Assembly: GCA_020435865.1 (NCBI GenBank) | Contig: JAGQYZ010000277.1 | Location: 1-5,271, forward strand | Source of the DNA: Aequorivita sp. | GTDB lineage: Bacteria > Bacteroidota > Bacteroidia > Flavobacteriales > Flavobacteriaceae | Direction of reading: 5' to 3' | Length of the DNA stretch: 5,271 nucleotides | Shown: piece after piece, positions 1 through 5,271 of the stretch | How positions within the stretch are numbered: the stretch's first letter is position 1 | Layout: the number at the start of each line of letters is the position of its first letter | The notes under the pieces: model-generated | Told to the model about the DNA's origin: nothing | The model's database searches: none | Seen by the model: the letters and a program-made list of their open reading frames with translations, nothing else | Position numbers and translations under genes: made by a program

Positions 1-667
1 CTTCAATAATTCCGGGAATATCGGCAACCACAAAGGTTTTAAAATCGCGGTATTCCACGATGCCCAAATTGGGTTTTAGGGTCGTGAATTCATAATTTGC
101 AATTTTCGGTTTGGCTGCAGTAATCACAGAAAGTAACGTTGACTTTCCCGCATTCGGAAAACCTACCAAACCTACATCTGCCAATATTTTCAATTCAAGG
201 ATAATATCCACTTCCTCTCCTTCCTCTCCAGGTTGCGAATAACGTGGCGTTTGATTGGTAGCCGTTTTAAAATGCGCATTCCCCAGACCTCCGCGACCGC
301 CTTTGGCAACAATCTTTTCTTCACCATCTTCGGTGAGTTCAAAAAGTATTTCTTCGGTTTCCTTATCGCGAACAACCGTTCCCAAGGGTACTTCAATATA
401 CACATCACTCCCATCAGCACCAGTACTGGTTTGTTTACTGCCGTGCTCACCGTGTTCAGCCTTAAAATGTCTTTTGAATTTAAGATGATATAATGTCCAA
501 AGGTTTTTGTTTGCCTTTACAATTACGTGTCCACCACGACCTCCGTCACCACCATCGGGTCCGCCTTTGGGAATATATTTTTCCCGCCGCATGTGCTTAC
601 TGCCCTGCCCCCCCTTTCCAGAAGTAACATGAACCTTTACGTAATCTACAAAATTACCTTCAGTCAT
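1..667 (-). CDS. obgE: GTPase Obg/CgtA, N-terminal 222 residues (cut by window edge)
   Basis: Obg-family GTPases bind the large ribosomal subunit, act in its late assembly and are linked to stress and growth control. The frame reads from an ATG at 667 to the window edge without a stop, giving 222 residues of a protein that is usually about 330 or more. Residues 1-158 form the glycine-rich Obg fold, with the family signature [16 protein letters not shown] at 28-43 and KGGRGGLGN at 122-130. The GTPase domain follows: P-loop GFPNAGKST (169-177), switch [10 protein letters not shown] (194-202) and G3 DIPG (216-219). The NKxD motif and C-terminal region lie outside the window. The start is supported by the FVDYVKV beginning typical of the family. 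It lies 19 nt downstream of adk with no terminator between, so the two are probably cotranscribed. No Shine-Dalgarno is visible, which is normal for Bacteroidota. The identification is firm. Confidence 0.97.
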   Translation of the reverse strand, partial: MTEGNFVDYVKVHVTSGKGGQGSKHMRREKYIPKGGPDGGDGGRGGHVIVKANKNLWTLYHLKFKRHFKAEHGEHGSKQTSTGADGSDVYIEVPLGTVVRDKETEEILFELTEDGEEKIVAKGGRGGLGNAHFKTATNQTPRYSQPGEEGEEVDIILELKILADVGLVGFPNAGKSTLLSVITAAKPKIANYEFTTLKPNLGIVEYRDFKTFVVADIPGIIE

Positions 668-686
668 TGTTTAGTTGTTGGTTTGT

Positions 687-1262
687 TTAACTAATTTTAT
701 CTATAACTGAACTCAACCTCTCAGTAATCTCCTCAATACTACCCACACCATCGACGCCATAATACTTTCCCTGCTTTTCGTAATAGCTTTTCAAAATGGC
801 AGTTTCATTATAATATACCTTTATACGATTACGGATAATGCTTTCATCCGCATCATCTGCCCTACCACTTGTTTTTCCTCTTTCCAAAAGACGTTCAACC
901 AATATTTCATCATCCACCTCCAAAGCAACCATGGCATCAATCTGTGTGTCTTTATCATCCATCAAATGGCCAAGTGCTTCTGCCTGTGCTACCGTTCTTG
1001 GGAAACCATCAAAGATGAAACCATGGGCATCACAGTTTTTGTCAAGTTCATTGCTCAACATATCGATGGTAATTTCATCTGGCACCAATTTTCCTTTTGC
1101 GATAAAGGATTTGGCAAGATTACCAAGTTCAGTATCATTATTCATGTTGTATCTGAAAACATCGCCCGTAGAGATGTGCACCAAATTGTATTTTTCCTTC
1201 AAAAAATTGGCTTGTGTTCCTTTTCCTGCGCCGGGAGGGCCAAATAGAATTATATTAGTCAT
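687..1262 (-). CDS. adk: Adenylate kinase, short-LID form
   Basis: Adenylate kinase catalyses the reversible reaction ATP + AMP to 2 ADP in the cytoplasm and sets adenylate energy charge. The 191-residue protein shows the P-loop GPPGAGKGT (8-16), the AMP-site segment STGDVFR (31-37), FDGFPRT (84-90) and the LID-region arginines in ERGKTSGRADD (127-137) and IIRNRI (142-147). The LID is the short type: the insertion of roughly 25-30 residues, often with four zinc-binding cysteines, seen in E. coli or Bacillus enzymes is absent. Short Adk of about 190 residues is common in Bacteroidota. The ATG at 1262 puts the P-loop at the expected distance from the N-terminus. The gene leads an adk-obgE pair and has its own promoter about 35 nt upstream. 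In many flavobacteria a hypoxanthine phosphoribosyltransferase gene lies beside or is fused to adk (from memory); none is present on the upstream side here. Confidence 0.98.
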   Translation of the reverse strand: MTNIILFGPPGAGKGTQANFLKEKYNLVHISTGDVFRYNMNNDTELGNLAKSFIAKGKLVPDEITIDMLSNELDKNCDAHGFIFDGFPRTVAQAEALGHLMDDKDTQIDAMVALEVDDEILVERLLERGKTSGRADDADESIIRNRIKVYYNETAILKSYYEKQGKYYGVDGVGSIEEITERLSSVIDKIS

Positions 1263-1295
1263 GTGTTTGGTTTAATAAATAAAAAAACGAAGGTG

Positions 1296-1303
1296 CAAAT
1301 TTA
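1296..1303 (-). promoter_or_regulatory. Primary-sigma -7 box of the adk-obgE operon
   Basis: On the minus strand the sequence is TAAATTTG followed by C, an exact match to the Bacteroidota TAnnTTTG -7 consensus. It lies 33 nt before the adk ATG, giving a predicted leader of roughly 25 nt. A -33 TTG is not clear at the usual 17-23 nt spacing; the closest is TTTC 23 nt upstream. The box separates adk from the sheath gene, so the two need not share a transcript. Confidence 0.6.
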
Positions 1304-1407
1304 CGAAATATAAGGCAGTTGAGCTTGAAACTATTAAGAAATAAAATCTTGATTGTAGCTTATTACGCATAAGGAATCAGGAGCTTTTATTTAAACTTAA
1401 AGAAATA

Positions 1408-2976
1408 TTAAGGAGAAACTATTTGTTGCTGGTTAAAAGAAATTATAATAAACTCCGCTGGCCTTGAAATGGCAACTCCAATATGTACGATAAGTTTTCC
1501 ATCTAAAATATCATTAGTGGTCATTGTAGTTCCCAAACCACAATTAACAAAATATGCATCCTTTGGAGTAGGTCCTGCCAATGCTCCTTGCCTCCAAAGA
1601 TTGTTCAAGAAGTTTTCAATCATCCACTGTATCCGAACCCATGTATTGGCATCGTTGGGTTCAAAAACAAAACTTTTACAAGCATTTTTACAAGACTGCT
1701 CGATATTAATCATTGTTCTTCTTACGTTTATATACCGCCAATCAAGGCTATTGCCATCCAGTGTTCGTGCACCCCATACCATAATCCCCAATCCCGGAAA
1801 AACCCTAAGCGCATTTATGGACTTTCCACTTATGGCATCTACATTTAAACATTCTTGTTCAGCATGATCGATTTTTATTGGTAAAGAAACTACACTTGCC
1901 ATCGAAACGTTTGCTGGAGCCTGCCAAACACCTCTTGTGTTATCAACCATGGTAATAACACCTGCCATCCCCCCACTGGCAGGCAGCATATTCGCAACCT
2001 GCAAAACAGCCGAAATACTATTTTTATAAGGGATACTTACGGCAAGTAACGTATGGTGATTCTCATTTGTAGTATGTGAAGATTGCCCGTTATAGATAGA
2101 TTGTAAGAGCTCCAGTACATTTTCATCAGGTGTATTTTGTAAGCTCAAAATAGTAATTAAAGGGCTAACAGCACCACCAAATAGATTGGTATAGTTTAAA
2201 TCGTGTTCTCCCATAACGGTTGTTCCAACAAAAGGATAATAGGCAATTCCATAACTCAAGCCTGAGGTTCCTGTATGACTCCTAAAGGCTTCTATATCTG
2301 CATTATTACCAAGCGGGTTTTCTCGGTTTCCGCCAATAATATCAAAAATACTTATAGCGGTCTGCATGGTACTGTTCTGCAAAAGCATCTGCTGCATCAG
2401 CGTTCCATTTTCTGCAATAGATAGCAAAGTAGCTTCTGGACAAATATACATGGTGACGCTTTCCTCCTTTTTCAATGCTTCCAAGCCTTTTAACAAATCT
2501 GCAAGCCGAACATTCGGATTCACCAAAGGCGCCCCAACAGCTATAGGTGTACCCGAAGCATTTCCATACCCGCCAACGGACACAATATACGCATCGCCTC
2601 CCCCATTTTGATAAAAAAGCTTTATGCTGTTGTATAAATAATAAATGGTATGGGCATCCGGAAGTATGGAGTAATAATTACTTTCCAGTAAAAGAAAATC
2701 ACCTTCGTTGGGCTTTGAACTTTGCTGCTCCAAATAATACTGCGGACTATATTGCTGAACAGGTTCAGGACCAGCAGGAAAACAAAAAATATTTTGAAAT
2801 TCTATAAAGGACGTTATTTTGGTTGGCACAAAAGTACAGTCGTTCCCGTTGTGGTTGGCTTGTGGCGTGTAACCAATAAATGCAGGAATGGCTGTTTCCA
2901 CCGCAACTACTGAATTTGGAAATGCAGAAACTTCTTCAATGTAAACGCCTGGTGTTTTGTATGTTTTTTTGCTCAT
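1408..2976 (-). CDS. Contractile tail sheath protein (phage tail / extracellular contractile injection system type), orphan
   Basis: The 522-residue protein is full length for the family whose subunits stack around an inner tube and contract to drive it through a target membrane. The N-terminus has the sheath signature YKTPGVYIEE (6-15) and VETAIPAFIGYT (26-37), then NGGGDAYIVSVG (124-135). The conserved C-terminal sheath region includes DNTRGVWQAPAN (345-356), GKSINALRVF (384-393), MVWGARTL (399-406), FEPNDANTWVRI (438-449), GALAGPTPKDAYFVNCG (464-480) and RPAEFII (505-511). These resemble sheaths of Afp/PVC-like injection systems and related Bacteroidota homologues more than they resemble T4 gp18. 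The ATG at 2976 fits the family start. There is no frameshift or internal stop, so the gene looks functional. No tube, baseplate, spike, ATPase or cap gene is nearby: the neighbours are adk and a GNAT gene. Partners may be encoded elsewhere, or this copy may have a role of its own. The family call is firm; the system it serves is unknown. Confidence 0.93.
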   Translation of the reverse strand: MSKKTYKTPGVYIEEVSAFPNSVVAVETAIPAFIGYTPQANHNGNDCTFVPTKITSFIEFQNIFCFPAGPEPVQQYSPQYYLEQQSSKPNEGDFLLLESNYYSILPDAHTIYYLYNSIKLFYQNGGGDAYIVSVGGYGNASGTPIAVGAPLVNPNVRLADLLKGLEALKKEESVTMYICPEATLLSIAENGTLMQQMLLQNSTMQTAISIFDIIGGNRENPLGNNADIEAFRSHTGTSGLSYGIAYYPFVGTTVMGEHDLNYTNLFGGAVSPLITILSLQNTPDENVLELLQSIYNGQSSHTTNENHHTLLAVSIPYKNSISAVLQVANMLPASGGMAGVITMVDNTRGVWQAPANVSMASVVSLPIKIDHAEQECLNVDAISGKSINALRVFPGLGIMVWGARTLDGNSLDWRYINVRRTMINIEQSCKNACKSFVFEPNDANTWVRIQWMIENFLNNLWRQGALAGPTPKDAYFVNCGLGTTMTTNDILDGKLIVHIGVAISRPAEFIIISFNQQQIVSP

Positions 2977-2981
2977 ATAGA

Positions 2982-3012
2982 AAAAGTAGTGCTAAACCCC
3001 TAAAAGTAGTGC
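2982..3012 (-). repeat. 11-bp direct repeat in the sheath gene leader, 20-bp period (possible operator or promoter)
   Basis: AAAAGTAGTGC occurs exactly at 2982-2992 and again at 3002-3012, reading GCACTACTTTT twice on the coding (minus) strand just before the sheath ATG. The 20-bp period is close to two helical turns, which would place two bound protein units on the same DNA face. Each copy includes TACTTTT, and the upstream one reads TACTTTTA, one base off the TAnnTTTG -7 consensus. It could therefore be a repeated operator, a promoter element, or both. The repeat is seen directly; its function is inferred. Confidence 0.5.
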
Positions 3013-3062
3013 GAATTAAATAAATTACTGACACTAAGGTATTAAATACTTCCTCAAAAGCT

Positions 3063-3605
3063 TTATTTCTTCCTTTCCAACCATTCCGATTTGCTAAGCG
3101 AGTAGAAATTTACTGGGCTTCCGTCATAAATAAATTCATTCCTTTTAACCAAACCGATTTTTTGCAAAATGGTATTAGAAGCTATATTCGCTACATCGGC
3201 TATGCCTATAATTTCGTCATAGTCAAGTTCCGAAAAGCCATACTGCAAAGAAGCAATGGCAGTTTCGGTAGCATATCCTTTCCCCCAGTATTTTTTAATA
3301 AAGCGATAGCCTAAATCGTAATATCGGGTTCTGCCGTTTACAACATCCGTAATAAACTTAAACCCACTCCAGCCAATAAAGTCGCCCGTTTTCTTTTCCA
3401 CCACCGCCCATCTGCCTATGCCATTTTCAATATATTGTTGTTTTATAGCGTCAATATATTTTTGGGCTTCAGCTACAGTAGCAATAGGATTGTTTCCCAA
3501 ATACTTATGCACCTCAGCGTCAGAATCCATAGCGTACAAGCCGTGCACGTCTTCATCCATTAAATCGCGCAGCAACAGGCGAGGTGTTTCTATGTGGATT
3601 TTCAT
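3063..3605 (-). CDS. GNAT-family N-acetyltransferase, RimJ/RimL-like
   Basis: This 180-residue protein has the layout of the Acetyltransf_3 (RimJ/RimL) branch of GNAT enzymes, which move an acetyl group from acetyl-CoA to an amine of a protein, peptide or small molecule. It opens with IETPRLLLRDL (5-15), typical of this branch. GRWAVVEKKTGDFIGWSGF (64-82) forms the central strands. The acetyl-CoA pyrophosphate loop is KYWGKGYATE (105-114), matching the Q/RxxGxG/A motif in the usual relaxed form. ANIASNTILQKIGL (139-152) is the following helix that closes the fold. The substrate cannot be told from sequence. The gene ends 86 nt before the sheath start on the same strand, so a shared transcript is possible, but nothing ties the two functions together. 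No Shine-Dalgarno is visible and the leader is A/T-rich. Confidence 0.9.
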   Translation of the reverse strand: MKIHIETPRLLLRDLMDEDVHGLYAMDSDAEVHKYLGNNPIATVAEAQKYIDAIKQQYIENGIGRWAVVEKKTGDFIGWSGFKFITDVVNGRTRYYDLGYRFIKKYWGKGYATETAIASLQYGFSELDYDEIIGIADVANIASNTILQKIGLVKRNEFIYDGSPVNFYSLSKSEWLERKK

Positions 3606-3644
3606 TATTTATTTGTTAGTTTTTAATAATTGGCTACTAATCCA

Positions 3645-3652
3645 TAAAATTA
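3645..3652 (-). promoter_or_regulatory. Possible -7 box of the GNAT gene
   Basis: On the minus strand TAATTTTA matches the TAnnTTTG consensus except at the last base. It lies 39 nt before the GNAT start codon and just downstream of the terminator of the preceding gene, where a new promoter is needed. No -33 TTG is seen at normal spacing, so the call is tentative. Confidence 0.3.
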
Positions 3653-3680
3653 CGAAACCCCTTGAGATGAAGCTTAAAAG

Positions 3681-3722
3681 AAAAATAAAAAAAGCGTGCC
3701 CTTTCTCAAAGACACACTTTTT
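3681..3722 (-). terminator. Intrinsic terminator of the DUF6249-like gene
   Basis: On the minus strand the arms 3722-3708 and 3703-3689 form an uninterrupted 15-bp stem that closes on a GAGA (GNRA-type) tetraloop at 3707-3704. An A-run forms the 5' base and a T-rich tract continues to about 3681. Three pairs are G-T wobbles that become A-C mismatches when read on the plus strand, so the hairpin is built for minus-strand transcripts. It begins 32 nt after the stop of the upstream gene and insulates the GNAT and sheath genes from it. Confidence 0.85.
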
Positions 3723-3754
3723 CAACTTTAAGTATAAATAGCAATTTTTCTAAC

Positions 3755-4102
3755 CTATTCCTTATCTAAATTCTTGGTCATGTTAAAGCCCACAAACAAG
3801 CCAATACCCGCCATTAGGAAAATAGTTCCTGGATAAGCCACCTCTTCTTCCACACCCATATTGTAATATAGCAGCGAAGCAATAAAAATACCCACACCTA
3901 TTCCCATTAACAAAAGTGCCAAATTCAGAATAAGAATTTTCCATATAGGCGCGGCATGCATTTTTCCTTTTACAAAAATACTGGCATCTGCCCCTTTTTC
4001 TATAAGCGCCATGCGTTCTTTGTTACGTGTGGAATAATGCAGGTAAAAGATTCCGAAGACGGCACCGATGAATAGCGGCATAATAATAAATTCTACTCCC
4101 AT
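3755..4102 (-). CDS. Small DUF6249-like inner-membrane protein
   Basis: The 115-residue protein has three predicted membrane segments at about 4-23, 54-78 and 90-107. Between the first and second is a charged cytoplasmic-type stretch that begins RNKERMALIEKGAD (26-39). That motif is typical of the DUF6249 family of Bacteroidota, which has no known biochemical function and is often found beside ECF sigma genes (family call from memory of the motif, not a search). No catalytic residues or signal-peptidase site can be seen. The ATG at 4102 starts directly with the first membrane helix. The gene diverges from the sigma factor gene and has its own copy of the same ECF-type promoter, so it is probably a regulon member. 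A membrane role in envelope stress or in sensing for the sigma factor is an inference. It ends at a strong terminator and so forms a single-gene unit. Confidence 0.8.
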   Translation of the reverse strand: MGVEFIIMPLFIGAVFGIFYLHYSTRNKERMALIEKGADASIFVKGKMHAAPIWKILILNLALLLMGIGVGIFIASLLYYNMGVEEEVAYPGTIFLMAGIGLFVGFNMTKNLDKE

Positions 4103-4117
4103 GATAGTTCGTTTTAA

Positions 4118-4132
4118 ATTGATTGATTGATT
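4118..4132. repeat. Short tetranucleotide repeat in the DUF6249-like leader
   Basis: ATTG is repeated 3.75 times in tandem (TCAA units on the transcript). It lies between the predicted transcription start and the ATG. At under four units it is weak evidence for slippage-based switching and may be only an unstructured A-rich ribosome entry region. Confidence 0.5.
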
Positions 4133-4148
4133 TTAATGCGTTCATAGG

Positions 4149-4179
4149 ATATGACGACACTTTTTTAATTTAGGTTACA
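4149..4179 (-). promoter_or_regulatory. ECF-type promoter of the DUF6249-like gene
   Basis: Read on the minus strand, TGTAACC (4179-4173) is the -35 and CGTC (4156-4153) the -10, separated by 16 nt. This is the classical ECF layout, with an AAC-containing -35 and a CGTC -10. The predicted start near 4145 leaves a leader of about 40 nt. It is a near copy of the promoter facing the other way at 4210-4240. No TAnnTTTG box is embedded in this copy. Confidence 0.7.
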
Positions 4180-4209
4180 CCCACTGCCCTTATTTTTTTT
4201 GCATCCATC

Positions 4210-4240
4210 TGTAACCTAACTTTGGTTACCGTCGTCTTAT
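4210..4240 (+). promoter_or_regulatory. ECF-type promoter of the sigma / anti-sigma operon (probable autoregulation)
   Basis: TGTAACC (4210-4216) and CGTC (4233-4236) are 16 nt apart, the standard ECF -35/-10 spacing. The 31-nt block matches the opposite-facing block at 4149-4179: the first ten bases (TGTAACCTAA) are identical, both gaps are 11 nt, and nine of the last ten bases (GTCGTCnTAT) agree. The sigma gene therefore probably reads its own promoter. The predicted start near 4243 is only a few bases before the ATG at 4247, so this transcript would be almost leaderless. Confidence 0.75.
4217..4224 (+). promoter_or_regulatory. Possible primary-sigma -7 box inside the ECF promoter
   Basis: TAACTTTG matches TAnnTTTG exactly and sits within the ECF spacer. 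TTTG at 4198-4201 could serve as -33, but the 15-nt spacing is shorter than the usual 17-23. It would start transcription near 4231 and could supply basal sigma factor. The match is real but short, so chance cannot be excluded. Confidence 0.35.
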
Positions 4241-4246
4241 CATCAA

Positions 4247-4837
4247 ATGACCACTGACCAAGAAACAAGCATTGTCAATCAAATTATTGGAGGGGACACC
4301 CAAGCCTTTGCCCTATTAGTGGATCGTTATAAGAATTTAGTGTTCACCTTGGCTATACGCATGCTAAAAAACCGGGAGGAAGCCGAGGAAGTTTCGCAAG
4401 ACACGTTTATTAAGGTTTACAAAGCCTTGCCAAAGTTTAAGGGCGATTCCAAGCTGTCCACCTGGGTTTATAAAGTAGCATACAATACGTGTTTGGACCG
4501 TATAAAAAAGAACAAAAGACGCTTTAACGAAGTAGCCATAGATTCTTTTAAAGATTTCCAACTAAAAACCATTGACAATGCCTTTGATGCTATGGAAATT
4601 GCAGAACAGCAGCAGACCATTCAAGACTGTTTGCAACAATTAGCAAGCAAAGACAGTTTTTTGCTTAGCTTGTTTTACTTTGAGGAGCTGTCTTTGGAAG
4701 AAATTTCAAAGGTTGTGAATATGGAAGCAAACACGGTAAAAGTGAACATACATAGAGCCAGAAAAAGATTGACAAACATCCTAAAACAACGGATGGAACC
4801 GGAAACAATACAAAGTTATGAAAGAGCAAGAAGCTAA
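4247..4837 (+). CDS. ECF-subfamily RNA polymerase sigma-70 factor
   Basis: The 196-residue protein contains only sigma regions 2 and 4, the ECF (group 4) architecture. Region 2 spans about 20-90, with AFALLVDRYKNLVFTLA (20-36) and the core-binding and -10-reading stretch EEAEEVSQDTFIKVYKALPKF (44-64) through TWVYKVAYNTCLDRIKK (72-88). A variable linker (about 92-122) leads to region 4 (about 123-180). Its helix-turn-helix includes FEELSLEEISKVVNMEANTVKVNIHRARKRL (145-175), which contacts the -35. It directs RNA polymerase to alternative promoters, here probably including the two TGTAACC/CGTC promoters just upstream. There is no extra C-terminal domain. The start at 4247 gives the usual ECF N-terminus and lies immediately after the predicted promoter. 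The 3' end overlaps the next gene by 20 nt. The specific signal is unknown; envelope stress is a guess from the membrane-protein partners. Confidence 0.96.
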   Translation: MTTDQETSIVNQIIGGDTQAFALLVDRYKNLVFTLAIRMLKNREEAEEVSQDTFIKVYKALPKFKGDSKLSTWVYKVAYNTCLDRIKKNKRRFNEVAIDSFKDFQLKTIDNAFDAMEIAEQQQTIQDCLQQLASKDSFLLSLFYFEELSLEEISKVVNMEANTVKVNIHRARKRLTNILKQRMEPETIQSYERARS

Positions 4838-5222
4838 AGAGTTAGAACATTTGGTGGGCAAAGTGATGGAAAAGGCCCCTTTGGAAACCCCCTCCTTTCA
4901 ATTTACCGATAAGGTTATGGCCGCAATAAACGCAGAGCTGCAACGTGAATCTAATTGCTATCGCCCTTTGATTTCAAGATATGTCTGGGCTATAATTGCT
5001 GTTGTGGTTATTGGTTTTACCGCATATATCTGGTTTTTGGTACAACCAGCACCCCTAAATTTACCAACTCTATCTTTTGATTTTATGGAAGATAATCTAG
5101 TTACAAAAGAGTTTGCTGCTTTTAAGCCTTCAAAAATTACGATATATGGAGTATTGTTATTGGCGGTAATGCTTTGTATTCAAATTCCGGTGTTAAAGCG
5201 GTATTTTGATGGTAGGGTATAA
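4818..5222 (+). CDS. Two-helix membrane protein, probable anti-sigma factor of the ECF sigma
   Basis: The 134-residue protein starts 20 nt inside the sigma gene, in another frame, which suggests translational coupling and fixed stoichiometry. Residues 1-54 are a charged, mostly helical cytoplasmic-type region (KEQEAKELEHLVGKVMEKAP, 2-21). Membrane segments follow at about 55-75 and 107-125, joined by a 31-residue loop. Positive residues R54 and K127-R128 flank the helices, predicting both ends in the cytoplasm and the loop in the periplasm. A membrane protein immediately downstream of and overlapping an ECF sigma gene is the usual anti-sigma arrangement. The zinc-binding HxxxCxxC motif of ZAS anti-sigmas is absent: the only cysteines are 47 and 120. 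No similarity to a named anti-sigma domain can be recognised by eye, so the role rests on context and topology. Confidence 0.75.
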   Translation: MKEQEAKELEHLVGKVMEKAPLETPSFQFTDKVMAAINAELQRESNCYRPLISRYVWAIIAVVVIGFTAYIWFLVQPAPLNLPTLSFDFMEDNLVTKEFAAFKPSKITIYGVLLLAVMLCIQIPVLKRYFDGRV

Positions 5223-5247
5223 CTTTCGGGTAACCCATTCATAGGTT

Positions 5248-5271
5248 ATTCATACTCTATTCATACTCTAT
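5248..5271. repeat. 11-bp tandem repeat at the window edge
   Basis: ATTCATACTCT occurs at 5248-5258 and again exactly at 5259-5269, followed by the first two bases of a possible third unit where the window stops. It lies 25 nt after the stop of the membrane protein gene. Just before it is a small inverted repeat, TAACC (5231-5235) and GGTTA (5244-5248). The array length and function cannot be judged from here. Confidence 0.6.

Noticed and set aside
190..450. An 86-codon open frame on the minus strand inside obgE
   Set aside because: It lies in a different frame from the Obg fold, which is continuous from 667 to the edge; its basic, motif-free product is a shadow.
838..1275. A 145-codon open frame on the plus strand opposite adk
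   Set aside because: It is the antisense shadow of adk, rich in serine and with no family resemblance; the adk motifs on the other strand are unmistakable.
1359..1373. A small hairpin (CTTAT, TACGC loop, ATAAG) downstream of the sheath gene, considered as its terminator
   Set aside because: The stem is only five A/T-rich pairs and no T-tract follows on the minus strand, so no sheath terminator can be called.
3039..3049. An 11-bp palindrome (GTATT A AATAC) between the GNAT and sheath genes, considered as an operator or terminator
   Set aside because: It is short, entirely A/T-rich apart from the ends, lacks a T-tract, and is likely by chance in low-GC DNA.
1408..3605. The region considered as a prophage
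   Set aside because: Only the sheath is phage-like; there is no capsid, terminase, integrase, lysis or tail tube gene, and the flanks are ordinary chromosomal genes.
4143..4145. An upstream ATG in the leader of the DUF6249-like gene (minus strand)
   Set aside because: It is out of frame with the gene and lies about at the predicted transcription start, so it is unlikely to be used; the ATG at 4102 begins directly with a membrane helix as expected.
5230..5255. GTAACC after the 134-residue membrane protein gene, considered as a third ECF promoter
   Set aside because: At the 16-nt spacing the sequence is ATAC rather than CGTC, so the -10 element is missing.

Overview
The window looks like chromosomal DNA from a Bacteroidota organism, most likely a flavobacterium-type genome. 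This rests on the low GC content, a TAAATTTG box of the TAnnTTTG (-7) type upstream of adk, gene starts without Shine-Dalgarno sequences, the Flavobacteriia-like wording of the Obg N-terminus, a short-LID adenylate kinase of 191 residues, and an ECF sigma factor next to a small DUF6249-like membrane protein. Genus and species cannot be named from the sequence alone.

Left part (1-1303, minus strand): the 5' two thirds of obgE (cut by the window edge) and adk, 19 nt apart and reading as one operon from a promoter at about 1296-1303. This is housekeeping DNA for ribosome maturation and adenylate balance.

Middle part (1408-3605, minus strand): a complete contractile tail sheath gene of the phage tail / extracellular contractile injection system type, followed on its upstream side by a RimJ/RimL-like GNAT acetyltransferase. 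No tube, baseplate, spike, AAA+ ATPase, cap or toxin gene accompanies the sheath here, and both flanks are ordinary chromosomal genes, so it is an orphan as far as the window shows. Its leader carries an exact 11-bp direct repeat with a 20-bp period.

Right part (3681-5271): an ECF sigma module. A minus-strand gene for a three-helix DUF6249-like membrane protein ends in a strong intrinsic terminator. It diverges from a plus-strand ECF sigma factor gene, whose 3' end overlaps by 20 nt a gene for a two-helix membrane protein that is probably its anti-sigma factor. The 144-nt divergent region holds two near-identical ECF-type promoters (TGTAACC, 16 nt, CGTC), one per direction. The simplest reading is that the sigma factor switches on its own operon and the divergent membrane protein gene together. 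A consensus primary-sigma -7 box lies inside the sigma gene's ECF promoter and could give basal expression.

The two most interesting items are the isolated sheath gene with its repeated leader element and the duplicated divergent ECF promoter. No RNA genes, CRISPR arrays, insertion sequences or integrase genes were seen.
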